From: Gordionus sp. m RMFG-2023 | Lineage: Eukaryota > Nematomorpha > Gordioida > Chordodea > Parachordodidae | Direction: 5' to 3' | Assembly: GCF_954871325.1 (NCBI RefSeq) | Contig: NC_088777.1 | Span: 7,107,366 to 7,171,365, forward strand | Length of the DNA stretch: 64,000 bases | Shown: piece after piece, positions 1-11,600 of the stretch | Layout: the number at the start of each line of letters is the position of its first letter | Numbering within the stretch: the first letter of the stretch is position 1 | The notes under the pieces: generated by a model | The model's database searches: none | Told to the model about the DNA's origin: nothing | What the model saw: the letters and a program-made list of their open reading frames with translations, nothing else | Position numbers and translations under genes: made by a program

Positions 1-401
1 AGGTTAAAATAGGAAAGAAAATGGAATAAAAAAAATGAAGAGGATTATAAATTTTTAATTTAGAAAAATTGATTAAAATGAAAAAGTATTTTAGAAAACA
101 CTCAAAAATTAGATTTTTCTTATAATTTTGCATTACTTTTGTTGCTAGTTTTTTAAAAAAATTTCGTGCTTTTCTAAAATTTTGATTATTTTCCTTAGTT
201 TTGCTAACTTTATGTTGTCTTTTTGAGTTTATTTATAAAATATTTTTGCTTGCATATTACTTAGTTTTGAAATTTTGGGTCATTTTACATATCACCCCCC
301 CCCCCGTCATTTTGCATGTTTTAGTAATCCTATTATTAGTAATCGAAGATATGAATAAAGTCATAAGGATTCAATCTGACCATGCATTTTATGGTTCCTG
401 C
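1..401. other. A+T-rich intergenic DNA
   Basis: No gene or repeat end is recognised here. There is a short poly-C run near 296-305. A hydrophobic reading frame of about 67 codons crosses the stretch but looks like chance. Confidence 0.5.
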
Positions 402-580
402 TAGTGTTGTTAAAAGCCTCCATTTTTAAAAACGGCTAACATGCAAGTCTCGAGATTTCTATAATACATGTCCAAACCTTTCTACCATCCATGAGCCAAA
501 TCATCAGGCTACAGCGTATTTTTGGCTGAAATATTGGGTTGGGTTAACCGTTTTTTTAATCGAACCATTTAGCAACACTA
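402..580. repeat. hAT-type MITE, family A, copy 1
   Basis: The element starts TAGTGTTGTTAAAA and ends with AGCAACACTA, imperfect inverted ends shared with the better copy at 15976-16198. The inside has the family's TTTTTAAAAACGGCTAAC and its partner near the other end. The flanks, GTTCCTGC and GTTCCCTA, look like a worn 8-bp target duplication. It is non-coding and must have been moved by a transposase supplied elsewhere. Confidence 0.7.
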
Positions 581-592
581 GTTCCCTACCAT

Positions 593-765
593 CAGAGTTG
601 TTAAAAGATACTTTTTAAATGAATCTAGATACAGATACATCGTCTAAAATAATATCTAGATACAGATATTTTAATCAAAAATCTATCTAGATACAGATAT
701 TTTAATCAAAAATCTATCTAGATACAGATACCACATTTTTATATCTAGATCCTTTAACAACTCTG
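593..765. repeat. hAT-type MITE with perfect 8-bp target duplication
   Basis: The ends are CAGAGTTGTTAAA and TTTAACAACTCTG, exact inverted repeats of 13 bases. Flanking them is the perfect direct repeat CCTACCAT at 585-592 and 766-773. An 8-bp duplication is the hallmark of the hAT superfamily. The interior is mostly a tandem array of about three units containing ATCTAGATACAGATA and TTTTAATCAAAAATCT. The ends resemble those of family A (TAGTGTTGTTAA), and it lies 12 bases from a family A copy. Confidence 0.85.
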
Positions 766-773
766 CCTACCAT

Positions 774-1736
774 AGTCTTTGCTAAATAAAGTGTTCTTTC
801 TGATATTGATAAAATCTAAGGATACTTTTTTTTTAAAAAAATGGCGTATATAAGTCCCAAATTAAATATAATATATTGAAGGGAAAAAAATAGATAATAC
901 TTCAATAATAAAATTAAATTACCTCAATTTTCTAAGATTAGATATACATTTAATACTTAATAAGATTAATATTGAAACAATTTCCTGTTTTTACTCTCAC
1001 AAACAACATATTGACAATAATAAAATGTATCATGATATTTCGAATCCAGATCCAGTCATCAAACCTCAAAAAAAAAATAAACATATAGTTTTGTATTCAA
1101 TTCTTAGTTCATATCTCGCAACAAAAATAGCACGTTTATAACGATAAAAAAGTTATACTTGAAAGCCAAATTTATAGTTTAAAAATATTTTAGACCACTT
1201 CTCAATTCTGAAAGTATTTTAAATTTATATAATCGAGGTTTGTTAGGATAGCAAGGATTGATTATTTTATTTTATTACAAATTTACTAACTTTATAATGT
1301 TTAAATTTTTACTACTTATAATTAATTAAAAATGTTGGATTATTATAATAGAACTAGGGTTTCACTCTAATACGATATTTTTATTTTCTATAATTTCATT
1401 CTTCATTTTATTTTATTTTTTCTTTCAATATGATTTATTTCACTGAAGATTAACAATATAAATTTAATAAAATTATCTATTATAATATTAAAACACGACA
1501 ACTACATAATAAGCAGATATACAATATATACTGTAGACTAATTGTTTCATTTGCACTTGCAGACTGGTTTTTTTAAAAACAAAGGTTATAACAAAATATA
1601 AAAGTATAAAAAGAGACATGCAATTAAAACTTAAATATTTTAAGTTGTTTTGTTTTTTAAAAGATTATTTTCGATTTAAATATAGTGGGAAATTTTATTT
1701 ATATTTTACATGTATATTTATGTTACTATTACAGTA
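774..1736. other. A+T-rich DNA without a recognised gene
   Basis: I see no gene, splice-bounded exon or clear repeat end. Stops are frequent in all frames. Confidence 0.5.
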
Positions 1737-2915
1737 CAATAAGCCTATTCAAAAACTATTTCGAATCGAGTGATAACGAAACGAATAACGAATTATTCGT
1801 TTGTTCGAATACTAATAAATAATGATTCGATAGTTTGTCCTTTATATTCCCCAATCAAATGCTCTGCACATGACATATATTTACACTAAGGTGGTTACTT
1901 AGTTTGTTCCTATTAAATTTTCGTTTTTTCCTGAAGCATAATTGATGTTTAATAATCTTCATTAAGTGGCAACAGAAACCAGTATTATAGGTTTATAAGC
2001 CCGAATTCATTGAGGAATAGTAGTTTTTAAACTTTTTGTATGTTTGAATTTTATCCAAAAATAAAAATAGTAGGACTAAATTATAACCACCCCCCCCCCC
2101 TTTTAATTTTTATAATTTTAAAATATAATTATGCTCCTCTTGAGAGAACTTGTAGTTCCTATATTCGTTATCTGCTCTTTTCGATCATAGTAAGTTTTCT
2201 TTCCAATCTTATCTGAATAAGTAATAAAATTGTTCTTTTTTAAACCTATTATCTTAAAAACTGATTTCAAAGATAACTTGTTAAAATTAAAACTCTTTAT
2301 TAATAATAATATTATAGCGTTAAATTGCATTAAACCAGCCTGCAGGGCTGGGTAAAAATTTCTGGTACGTAGAGCAATTATTATTTTAAGAGCTGTCTTA
2401 CTAAAATACTAAATCTATTAAATAATACCGAAAAACAAAATAATTAAACTATTTATTTAGGACATGATACAATTACAAATGCCACAGATACAAATACAAT
2501 TGATTTATAAAACGGTTGATAAAAGAGCCTTCATGACATTGAGTAAAAATTGTCTGTAATGAGCAAAGTCTGGGAAAATTTCGGAGGGGCCACACAACTT
2601 GTGCAAAAATTGTTAAAGGGCCAAAGCAGGCCCGGTCTGCCCAGGATTTGCAGACCACTAGTTGGTAGTAAATAAAATAATAAACAGATACATATTTTAT
2701 CTGCTATTTGGATCTTTTAGCACTAATGGCGCATTTTATTGATAAGAATATTAAACTCAATAATTAAATTTTAAAAAAAAATCTATTTGGGTAAGAATTA
2801 TTTTACACTATGATATTTTTTTTTTGTAAAAATATTTATTTTTCATGCGAAAAATTGAACATACGAATAGTACACTATTCCTTTAATATTTATTCGTGTT
2901 TTGAATAGGTCTATT
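1737..2915. repeat. Candidate inverted-repeat DNA element
   Basis: The left end reads AATAAGCCTATTCAAAA and the right end, reversed, reads AATAGACCTATTCAAAA, a 17-base near-match. Next to both ends lie ATTCGAA/ATTCG-rich blocks (1755-1830 and 2855-2900). The flanks TTACAGTA and TTACAGCT could be a worn 8-bp duplication. No transposase is visible inside, so this would be a non-autonomous element of about 1.2 kb. The match is short, so a chance pair of ends cannot be excluded. Confidence 0.4.
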
Positions 2916-3784
2916 ACAGCTATTTAGCTAGTTTACAAACTTGCTGAACCTCTCAGCTAATTTTTGTTTAATTTTTTTCCCCCAATTTTTTGAGTATTCT
3001 ATAATGATATTTTTAAATCTTTTCTTAGTATAATTTTGTATATTTTCCATATTTTTTTTATAACTATTTTTTTTAAAATGATATTTACGAATTTTTAAAA
3101 TTGATTTGTCTCCTTTTTTTTAACTATATATAAGTATTTTTTTTTGTTTTATATATTTTACATATTTTTTAAAATATTTTATGATATTGAACTTAAATTT
3201 TCCTTCATCTTCAACATCTAACTTTTTATTTTTTTTTCTACATATTTTTGAGTATTTTCTTTTTTTTAATAAAAATTTCGCCTATCCTTTTTTTGTTCCT
3301 TTTATGTTATTTGCGCAATATTTTTATTTTAAAATTATTTATTAAATTAAACTTAATTTTTTTTTTTAATTTTTCAATTTTTCTAATATTTTAATTTATA
3401 TTTGTTATAACAGGTGAAATCAATTTATTAATTTAGGCCTAGACCACGTTTATAGTTTATAAGAAAAGAGGCAAAAATTTATTAATAATGAATACTAATT
3501 TATCGCTATCTATTTATTACAGACTGACTACTCACCTATATTATAGATCTGCAAAAGCAGAAAATAATTAGTAATTTAATTTGTGATATAAATACAACGC
3601 TTTTAAAGTAAATAATATCCTGGTTCTAACTATTTTTAAAAAAAGATAGCTACTGGTTCTGGTTTCTAAGTAAATCTTAAATAGATTTAGGGGTCACGAT
3701 CCTTAGATTTTAACACGTTCCAGGGCTTCCAGTTCTACGTTCCTGTATATGATAGGAAATGATTATTAGTTTTCTGTTTTGTAG
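2916..3784. other. T-rich spacer
   Basis: From about 2950 to 3420 the plus strand is extremely T-rich with poly-T runs. No gene is recognised. Confidence 0.5.
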
Positions 3785-3888
3785 ATTCGTCTCTGTTATA
3801 CGAACATGAGTCTAGCGGTAAAAAAGTGTCACGTGATCTCGAGACTGAGAAGAAGAAACTAGGGAACTTTAAGATAATAAATTTTTAG
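3785..3888 (+). CDS. Candidate terminal exon of an unrecognised gene
   Basis: A good acceptor (TTTCTGTTTTGTAG) is followed by an open frame of 34 codons with much higher G+C than its surroundings. It reads SSLLYEHESSGKKVSRDLE and then a lysine-rich tail ending NFKIINF-stop. Entry is in phase 1, so an upstream exon must supply one base. An internal donor (GTAAAA after codon 11) would instead make it a short internal exon. I found no convincing partner exon upstream and recognise no family. Confidence 0.3.
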
Positions 3889-4030
3889 TTAAAAATTAAT
3901 TAAATTGAACTTAGATTATAATATTTTATCAAGTATACGAACCCAGGAAGTTGAACAGATCTGAAACAAGTGAGAAGAAAAACAATCTCAAAGAAAGATT
4001 CTGTAGTTTAGATTAATATATGTTATCTGA

Positions 4031-4312
4031 TTTTTCCGGAAATGCATTCCACCATGTTTTGAATACCTACCTTATGATTTTCAGACAATTTCGTCATGAA
4101 CTTTTGAACCAAATATAATTTATATTAGTTTTTTCCATAGATTTTTTATATATATTGTAGATGACTAGAAGGTTAACGACAAAATTATCTACAATTGATA
4201 AGATAGGTAATCTAAACATGCTGAATTACATTTTCCGGTAAAATCAGATTCTTATATTAAAAATAAAACGCGCTCAAGAAATGATTCAATGTTGAAAAAA
4301 TACATTGCCGCT
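4031..4312. repeat. Palindromic MITE, family C, copy 1
   Basis: It shares blocks with copies near 25.04, 35.12 and 40.16 kb: GAATACCTACC, TTCGTCATGAACTTTTGAACC, CATAGATTTTTTATAT, ACATTTTCCGGTAAAATCAGA, and a GTTGAAAAAAT end. The two halves are roughly inverted relative to each other. The left end is worn. Confidence 0.5.
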
Positions 4313-4749
4313 AACATATATATATTAACAAAAATATACAACTTTAAAGATTGCAAAAGTTTTATTCGTCAGCAAGATACCGTTTTAAATAGTTGAAAAT
4401 GCTTGATGGAGTGGAAACACAAGATAGGGTAAAAATGAAGATTTATCAGGCTAAAGAATCATAATCAGTATAAGCGGGTGAATAATTTCCCGGAAAAAAT
4501 TTCCTATCGAAAAAAAAAATCTCCGAAATAAATTTTTATAAATAAAATTTGTTTAAAAAAAATGTCACAAAAAGTATAATAAATAACCATGAAAAAAATA
4601 AGTGAATTTTAAATTCTAAAATATTTTCTAGAAATAAAAAGTATAATATTCATTAAATTCATTTAGACTCGTTCTTTCAAATATTAAAATAGATATCTAA
4701 AAATAAAAAATAACATTTAGACTCATGCAATATCTCTTCCTTACTCTTA

Positions 4750-5480
4750 AACACCCCCTATACCTGTTCTTTACAATAGTAATAATATCGCATTTTCGGA
4801 AAATACTGGCACCGTCAATTAGCTATCGCCTTCCTAAATGAAGTCCTCATTATAGCGTCTTAATCTTATTCCGATCTTACAATCGTACTTGTTAGACGAT
4901 TAGCCTTCGATTCCAAGTTAGCAAATTAGTATATGTTGATGCATTGGATGATTTCATCGGTATCTCCTTCAAGAGATTCGATAACATGTCTGTCACCTTT
5001 AAGGACGCAGCACTTCTCTTTAGTATCTCAATGCATGCTATTACCCATATTAATGCAAGAGAAATCCTAACCGTAGGTGTAGGAACGCTTTTCGCTATCG
5101 ACCGATATGGAGTACTTCCGATGATCTTTACGGATTCCACCGTGGCATACTACGTCTTTAGAAAAGGGGGATCTATATCCCCGTCAATTGAAATAGTGGT
5201 CACCCAAATTTTAGTCAAGCTAGGCTTACCCAAGTTTACTGCGGTTTCCCAAAATATCCAGTAGACTCCAACGGATGAGAACCCCGCTGATGAATATTCA
5301 AGACACTGGATCGGCGAACGAGGACAAATGGAGCTCTTTAACAGGCACACTATAGACGAAACAGCAGTCGACCAAATTAGACAAGTCGAGGAGCATGCCT
5401 CGCTTTTTGGAACAGAAACAGTGAATACCCCCTCACTACATCGAGTCTCTCCCAGCCATCCACTACAACATGGAACCTAG
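4750..5480 (+). mobile_element. DIRS/Ngaro-like retroelement fossil, RNase H part
   Basis: Translation on the plus strand shows an RNase H-like module: a VYVDA strand near 4930, a TDSTVAYYVFRKGGSIS block near 5132-5175 matching the DNTTAVAYINKQGG motif of DIRS-type RNase H, and a NPADEYSR ending near 5282-5300. The codons are richer in G+C than the surrounding DNA. No reverse-transcriptase core, recombinase or terminal repeat is seen. The element is a broken remnant, probably old. A Ty3-type RNase H is the alternative, but the KGG and AD-x-x-SR signature favours DIRS. Confidence 0.5.
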
Positions 5481-6219
5481 AAGCGATATCTGTCGATTCA
5501 AGGGACTTACTCTAAATAAATCGAAATTATGAAGAACAACAACACGCTAAAAACGAATCATCCCATCGCATTATAATTTCATATATATACTGCTTTATAT
5601 AACGATTTCATTGTTGTTTTCCTATCGTTTTCTCTAATTACATTTTATACTATTATATTGCATCTGGCATTTTGATAGTTTATATTTTACATTGTACTTT
5701 GATCCAAAAATTTTATTTATTAATAAATCAATTAAATATAAAAGTCATAAAGGCCAATATACTTGGGCTAAATTTATCATGTATCTAAACGGACATATAA
5801 ATTTAGTATTGCGAAATATTTTCATTCCAAAGAGGTTCAGCACATGGTTTGAAAGTACCAGTACCACTCATATACTTGCAAGACTTCTCAACTCCAAATA
5901 TTAATGACCCATAGGCGTAGCCAGGGGGAATGAGGCTAGAGGAATCTCCTCTTCGGAAACTTGCTTGTTCTCGCAAAAATCATTCTAAAATAATAATTTT
6001 AAAAACCATTCTCCCCCCCTTCACATTTCTAGTAAAATAGTATCTGGTGATAAAGGTCTTTCTAATTCCTTTCATGAGACCCAATAAAGACATAAGACTA
6101 ATAACCATAGGAAGAGTCTTTCGAAGATCACCCAAATTATCTCGATCTGATTTGCTTATGTTGCTACTATTTTCCTCGCACCCGCGCAGATAGGTGTTGG
6201 TATAAAAAGTGATTGACAG
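5481..6219. other. Spacer between retroelement remnants
   Basis: No gene is recognised. The stretch at 5914-5940 (CATAGGCGTAGCCAGGGG) looks like the end of a short repeat; a related sequence lies reversed near 46345-46395. Confidence 0.35.
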
Positions 6220-6660
6220 GTGCTATCCAAAAATATCTCCCAAAAATTCTCTCTAATGCACAACTAATTAAAATAGACTTTGCCAATGCTTACGATGCAC
6301 TCCTTAGGAAACATTTTCTCACCAAATTTATCGGGAAATTTCCAAACTATGTTAATTAAATAATTAACTATATTAACCAAGATACTTCCCTTTTACAATT
6401 TAAGGACCGTACTATATCATCTACTAAAGGCTCACAACAAGGGGATCCTCTAGGTTCAATTTTATTTTGTCTAGGTCATGATTGTAGAAATATAAAAATC
6501 AACTACAACTTGATCTCCATGCGTGGCATATTGATGACGAAATAAGTGGAGCCCCTGAAGAGATTGCAAATGCATGAAACATAATAAAAGAACAAGGGGC
6601 ATCAATTGGTCTGAGTCCAAACACTAAACCGAATTCTGCCCCTTAAAATAGGGCATGAAA
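6220..6660 (+). mobile_element. LINE fragment, reverse-transcriptase core
   Basis: The plus strand encodes a decayed reverse-transcriptase core: LIKIDFANAYDALLRKHFL near 6266, then a spacer, then KGSQQGDPLGSILFCLG near 6428-6476 (the QQGDPLG finger motif). After a frame change comes a diverged AWHIDDEISGAPEE block, where the family has the YxDD catalytic site and a GG loop. In-frame stops and shifts show it is dead. The same LINE type, which ends in HGLSC-x-GR-x-RH and PIxxETLG motifs, probably supplied the fragments at 16237-16905 and 44868-45135. Confidence 0.65.
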
Positions 6661-6855
6661 AAAAATATATATCTTCAAAAATAACATAGGGGAATTCTCT
6701 CACCCCGAATCTATTGTCGGTGATGTGGGTGTAATCAAACAATTTTTTAAGAATCTTTTTTATTTAATATAATAATCGAAATTATATAAAAGTATAATTA
6801 GAATAACAGGTAAACAGCATACATGATAAGGGTTCTTCAGTAACGATATCGAAGT

Positions 6856-7305
6856 CAGAGACCTTCATGGGCCTTAATTTTTTGACCAAGCCCGGCCCAA
6901 GCCCGCACTTAAAAATTTTTTTAGGCTCAAGCCCGGCCCGGCCCATATCTAATGTTAAAAAAATTCCCAAGCTCATGATAAGTTTCAAAAAAATTTCCCG
7001 AACCCGGCCCAAGCCCATATCCAAAAATTTAATTTTTTTTTATTGAAAATAAACAATATTTAAATATTATTTAGGCAATCCTCTTGTTTACAATACTGAA
7101 CTTTATTATTATTAGAAGAAGAAAAAGGCAATATTTCTTTAAATTAGCAACTGTATTAAATAATCTAAATTTAAATGTAATAATTTTAGGCCCAAACTCA
7201 TTTAAAAAAATTTTTTTTAATCCAGGCCCTGTTGAGGCCCACTTGAAAATATAATAATGAGCCAGGCATGGGTCTGCTGGCCGGCCCGGCCCATAAAGGT
7301 CTCTG
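6856..7305. repeat. GGCC-rich inverted-repeat element, family B, copy 1
   Basis: The ends are CAGAGACCTTCATGGGCC and, reversed, CAGAGACCTTTATGGGCC, a near-exact terminal inverted repeat. Inside each end are short repeats of GCCCGGCCC separated by T-rich runs, which stand out sharply in this A+T-rich DNA. A second full copy lies at 36922-37337; part copies or single ends lie near 22.08, 24.38 and 42.25 kb. No target duplication is obvious. It is non-coding. Confidence 0.65.
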
Positions 7306-7553
7306 GAGTAGATAGCTAAAATAAGCTATTTAATTGTTAATTAGCTAATTTAAAAAAAAATGTATTGTGTATATTTTGTGTTATTTATATTATAAATTTA
7401 ACTACCGTAATTTTTTTTTTAAATATAATTTACAAATTAAATGACGGCATCTCGATTAGAATTTTTTTTTTTTTTAAAACATATCAAGGGAAAAAAAATT
7501 TAAACATAACTTATAGAAATTAACTACTGAATTAGATATAAAGCATGTCATAG

Positions 7554-7752
7554 CAGTGTTGTTAAACTGCTCGTTTTGAGCCGATTTTTAAAAACCGGCT
7601 AGCAAAATATTATATTCAGAAAAATATTACATAAGACTGAGGATTTTGCTCATTGAAGGAACAAAGGTTTAGACATATATTATCGAAATCTCGAAGCTTA
7701 GGCAATATTTTTTTGGCTAAAATATTGAGTTAGCAGCCGTTTAACAACACTA
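7554..7752. repeat. hAT-type MITE, family A, copy 2
   Basis: It starts CAGTGTTGTTAAACTGCTC and ends GCCGTTTAACAACACTA. The central blocks (GCCGATTTTTAAAAACCGGC, ATATTATCGAAATCTCGA, GGCTAAAATATTGAGTTAG) match the other family A copies. The flanks show only weak similarity, so the target duplication is eroded. Confidence 0.7.
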
Positions 7753-8178
7753 GTTATTAGAGCCCTGCATCTGGTCTTTATTTTTTCAAATCCGATTCTA
7801 TAAATAATTCTAAAAACTTTGTTCAAACTATTCAATTCTAGTATTATTTTTTTTTTATCATGGATTAGCTTTAATTCAATTTTACATTTATTGAACTGTG
7901 CTAAAAAAAAAGGTAGGATGTTTCAAATTGATAACAGAAATGTTTTTTTTTATAAACGCAGGAAAACAAAATTTTTGGTTGCTATTCTTGAAAAAAAAAC
8001 ATTAGAAAAAAATTCAAAAATTTATCGATGGTCCAAGTCCGGCCGCATCCCGATCAGGGCTGGAATAATAGTGAAATCCTATCCGAAACTACTTAACAGC
8101 TGATCGATTTTTAAAATCTGTTTATGCAACGAATTTATTTCTTTATTAGAATAAATAATTTCTGGATCAATATCAAGG

Positions 8179-8442
8179 ATGGAAGGAATTAAAGAAAAAA
8201 TTAATATTAATAATCAACTGTTAAATCGTGTTGAGTCGAATCCCGCTATGAATTCAGCCTAAAATGTAAAAGATTCTATCCAACTGACTCCAAAAGAACT
8301 GTCAGTGCAGAGTTTTAATAGTTATGCCCTCTTTTTGAGTAACAAACAAATTTTTAAAGTGGCTATTGACTATATATTCATAAATAATAAATTTGTCTTT
8401 TTAATATTTTTTCAGCAATTTATTTACCATCATAAAATATAG
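8179..8442 (+). pseudogene. Unrecognised decayed coding-like tract
   Basis: One frame stays open for 88 codons except for one stop after codon 27. It begins MEGIKEKININNQLLNRVE, and after the stop continues NVKDSIQLTPKELSVQSFN. Codon use looks protein-like, unlike the flanks. It faces the 3' end of the DUF229 gene. No family is recognised. It may be an eroded transposon or gene fragment, or two exons joined by an unrecognised splice. Confidence 0.25.
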
Positions 8443-8656
8443 ATACAACTAATTCCTGATATTCATCATAATATATAATTAATTACATAGAAAAATATTT
8501 ATGTCTTTTAAATTGTATATAATATCGCAGAGAAGTTTATATGATTCAACTTATTTAAAATAATTAGTTCGCATTATGTTAAAATCTAACTGTTATCATA
8601 TTTGAAAACATTAACATATAGTGTTAAGAATAGGAAGAAATTTAATCCATGTTGCT

Positions 8657-11600
8657 TTAATTATGATACTTTCTACAATAACAATACTTTTTAATTTCTG
8701 ACCCGTTTACGCAGTAAGATTGATCCCAGTACCCATCCAAGCGAGAAATGTCTGCTACACGGCTGAATATATTTGAAATATTATACATATCAAAATCTAA
8801 CGTAGCCTCGAATATTCCTTGAAAGGGATTAGTTATTATTATTATTATGACACTTTTAAAAGTTTCTATCACTTTGGATATGTAAGAAGTTAGTCCGTTA
8901 TCGATCCCTTCACTCAGTTTGTTCAAATATTTTCTTACCTCGTTAGCATTATAACCTTGCAACTCTTCTAAATTTCTTTTATTCGCCTTCGATATCAATA
9001 TAAATTTTTTTATTGTGCCTAGTCTAAATTCCTCAAAAATGCAATCTTTTTTATAGGGCATGAGTATATCGTTCTTGATCTTTGAAACTATTAAGTCGGC
9101 TCCAAGGTTCAGAATTTTCTGAAATAACTCGCTAATATTGTCCGTCGAATGTTTTGGATAATTTAAATAGGTGGTTAAAGTAATAGGTGCTAGCCAATTG
9201 CATGGGCAATAATAACTAGGCACGTGGGCCGATTCACAATCCCTATCATAAGGGATCATACTTAACAGGCTAAGTCCCTTCTTATCTCTATTCTTTAAGC
9301 TTTCATTTCCAGTCATGTTTGAAAGTTTAAGGGGAGTTTTTTCTTCTATAATCAGGTGAATGTCCAGTAATTGAAGCAATGTTTCGTGTATATCAAAAGC
9401 CGTTACGATTCGTTTGGTATTCATCGAAAAAATGGATTCTTCGATGCCATAATCGTTAAAAAAGTTGTCCGGAGGAATGATTAATAGGAACGGCATGCGA
9501 TCTTCCAATATTCCTTGGTTTTATTGTTAAAGTAAAATAATTAAATATAAAATCTCTCCCTTTTTTATTTTTAACTTTTTCTTAAAATTAAATGCTAAAC
9601 ATTAAAATTAAAAACAAGAAAATCTGTTTTTAATATCGTTCAATTTTTCTTCATAAATATTTTAAAAAAATTAAAAGAAGTAAATAAGCCTTCTTTACAG
9701 TTCATTGCAAACTTTTATGAAAAAAAAATAAAACTTTTCAAAATGATTTTAAATTTTAAGAGTAGTTCTTTATAAAGTTGACTTATATCCTTAAACCCTG
9801 TATTGCATATCTCATTCCCCGTTCGACAAATATATATAATAAATATCTTATAAATAAATTTTGGATCAATTGCATGGTACGTAAATAAGGCCACGTTCTA
9901 TCGATTCAAATGTTAATTAAAACTAGTGATCTATTATATATTTTTAATTCGCTTTTTAAAAAAAATTTCTCAAATTTACTGTTATCAAAAAAAAAGATAT
10001 AGGTATTTTGACATAAATTAAAACATTAAAATTAGATAAATAAAAGGGAAAGCATGGGCTAAAGGTTAACATGGATAAAAAAGAGTATATGGCAATAGAT
10101 GAAGATGAAACAGATCGCATCGATATAATAGTGTCAGATATCGGCAATTGATAGCTGTAAATATTTGGGTACTTTACAAGATAATGACGTAATCGAAAGA
10201 GAAATAAAAAAATAAAATGAACCAAGGAAAGGGTGGGCAAATTTATAGAGTCCACGCAAATTAAAAGGGAAATGGAAAAATATAAAGGTATTTAGTAAAC
10301 AAGTGTTCAGTTTGGAAACTTAGTCAGGCAATCAATCAGACGAGTGAAGTTTACAGATATGAGAATGCGGATTTTGATAGCAGGAATATCAAAAATGATA
10401 AGATACGAAATACAAATATACTAAAAGTTTAAAGGTGGACCCTTTAAAACAAGATCTTGGTGAACATACTTAAGCAGTATGAAATTAGGACGAGAAGGCC
10501 TAAAAACCTTATAGGAAACAAGGTTAAAAGTCTAGAAGCGGTAGGTAAAAGAAAGAGAGAAAAACCACCATTATTCATTTTGTATGAGTTTTCTATTCAT
10601 AGAATTATGAAATGGGCTATCACATCTAACGATAGCAAATATTCTAATTTAGTGACACTTCTGATGAGGAGACTTTACCAACCCCAAATAATAATGATTT
10701 CGGTAAATTTAAAAATTAATGCGCTTATATAATTATTTTTAATTATCTAGATTTCAATGAAACAGGTTAGTCGTAAGAAGATAAAATTACCAATAATGAT
10801 AAAAGAGATAGTTAAGAGAAAAATGGCGTTTAGTGAAAATGAAGTCTTCGAAAAGTTGACAATAAAAAAAACCAATTGATTATTACTCTCATATTTGTTA
10901 TTATTTTTTTTCTACAAAGAGATGATCAGATTGAATCAATATAACTCTCAAAAACCAAAAAAAAATAGGGCTATAATATATTCTGGGAAGATGTTACCAG
11001 CTGAAGGATTGTCCGATGTTGGAGCACGTGGCAATCTGTGCTGATGATTTCCTATATTCCGTAACAAGTAGTGTTGTTAAACGGCTCAATTTGATAGGAT
11101 TTTTAAAAATGGCTAACTCATTATTTTTATCCGGAAAAATATCGACTAAGCCTCGAGATTTCGCTAATAGATGTCCAAACCTATGTGCCATCTATGAGAA
11201 ATCATTAGGCTTGCTTAATATTATTCTGGATAAATTATTGAATTGGTCGTTTTTCAAAATAGGTTCAAATCAAGCCCGTTTAACAACACTATTCAACTGG
11301 AGGTCAATCTCCCCCCCCCTCCTTAATTAGCGAGTCTAGGTCTCTAAGAAAAATCAATTTTGATTATTTTTTGATAACAGAAAGGAGTACTTTGAGCTGC
11401 CATCGTCATAATCAATGACTTACAAATATCAACTTCTGAACAGATAAGGAGTTGTAGATTGAGAAAGATACGATATAGAAGAAAAGAATAAAATGTCCAA
11501 ATGTCATTAAAATTTATAATAAAAGGAGGTTAGAAAAAATGGATAATTATTCCAAATATAACGATAAGAAGGGAATATGTAAAATGCCAATATGACTATT

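Noticed and set aside
201-404. 67-codon hydrophobic open frame
   Set aside because: Composition follows the local T-richness and poly-C run; no motif, splice signal or start context.
7764-8067. Inverted-repeat element with AGCCCTG ends
   Set aside because: AGCCCTGCATC and the reversed AGCCCTGATCGGG match over only about 7-10 bases and no target duplication is seen.
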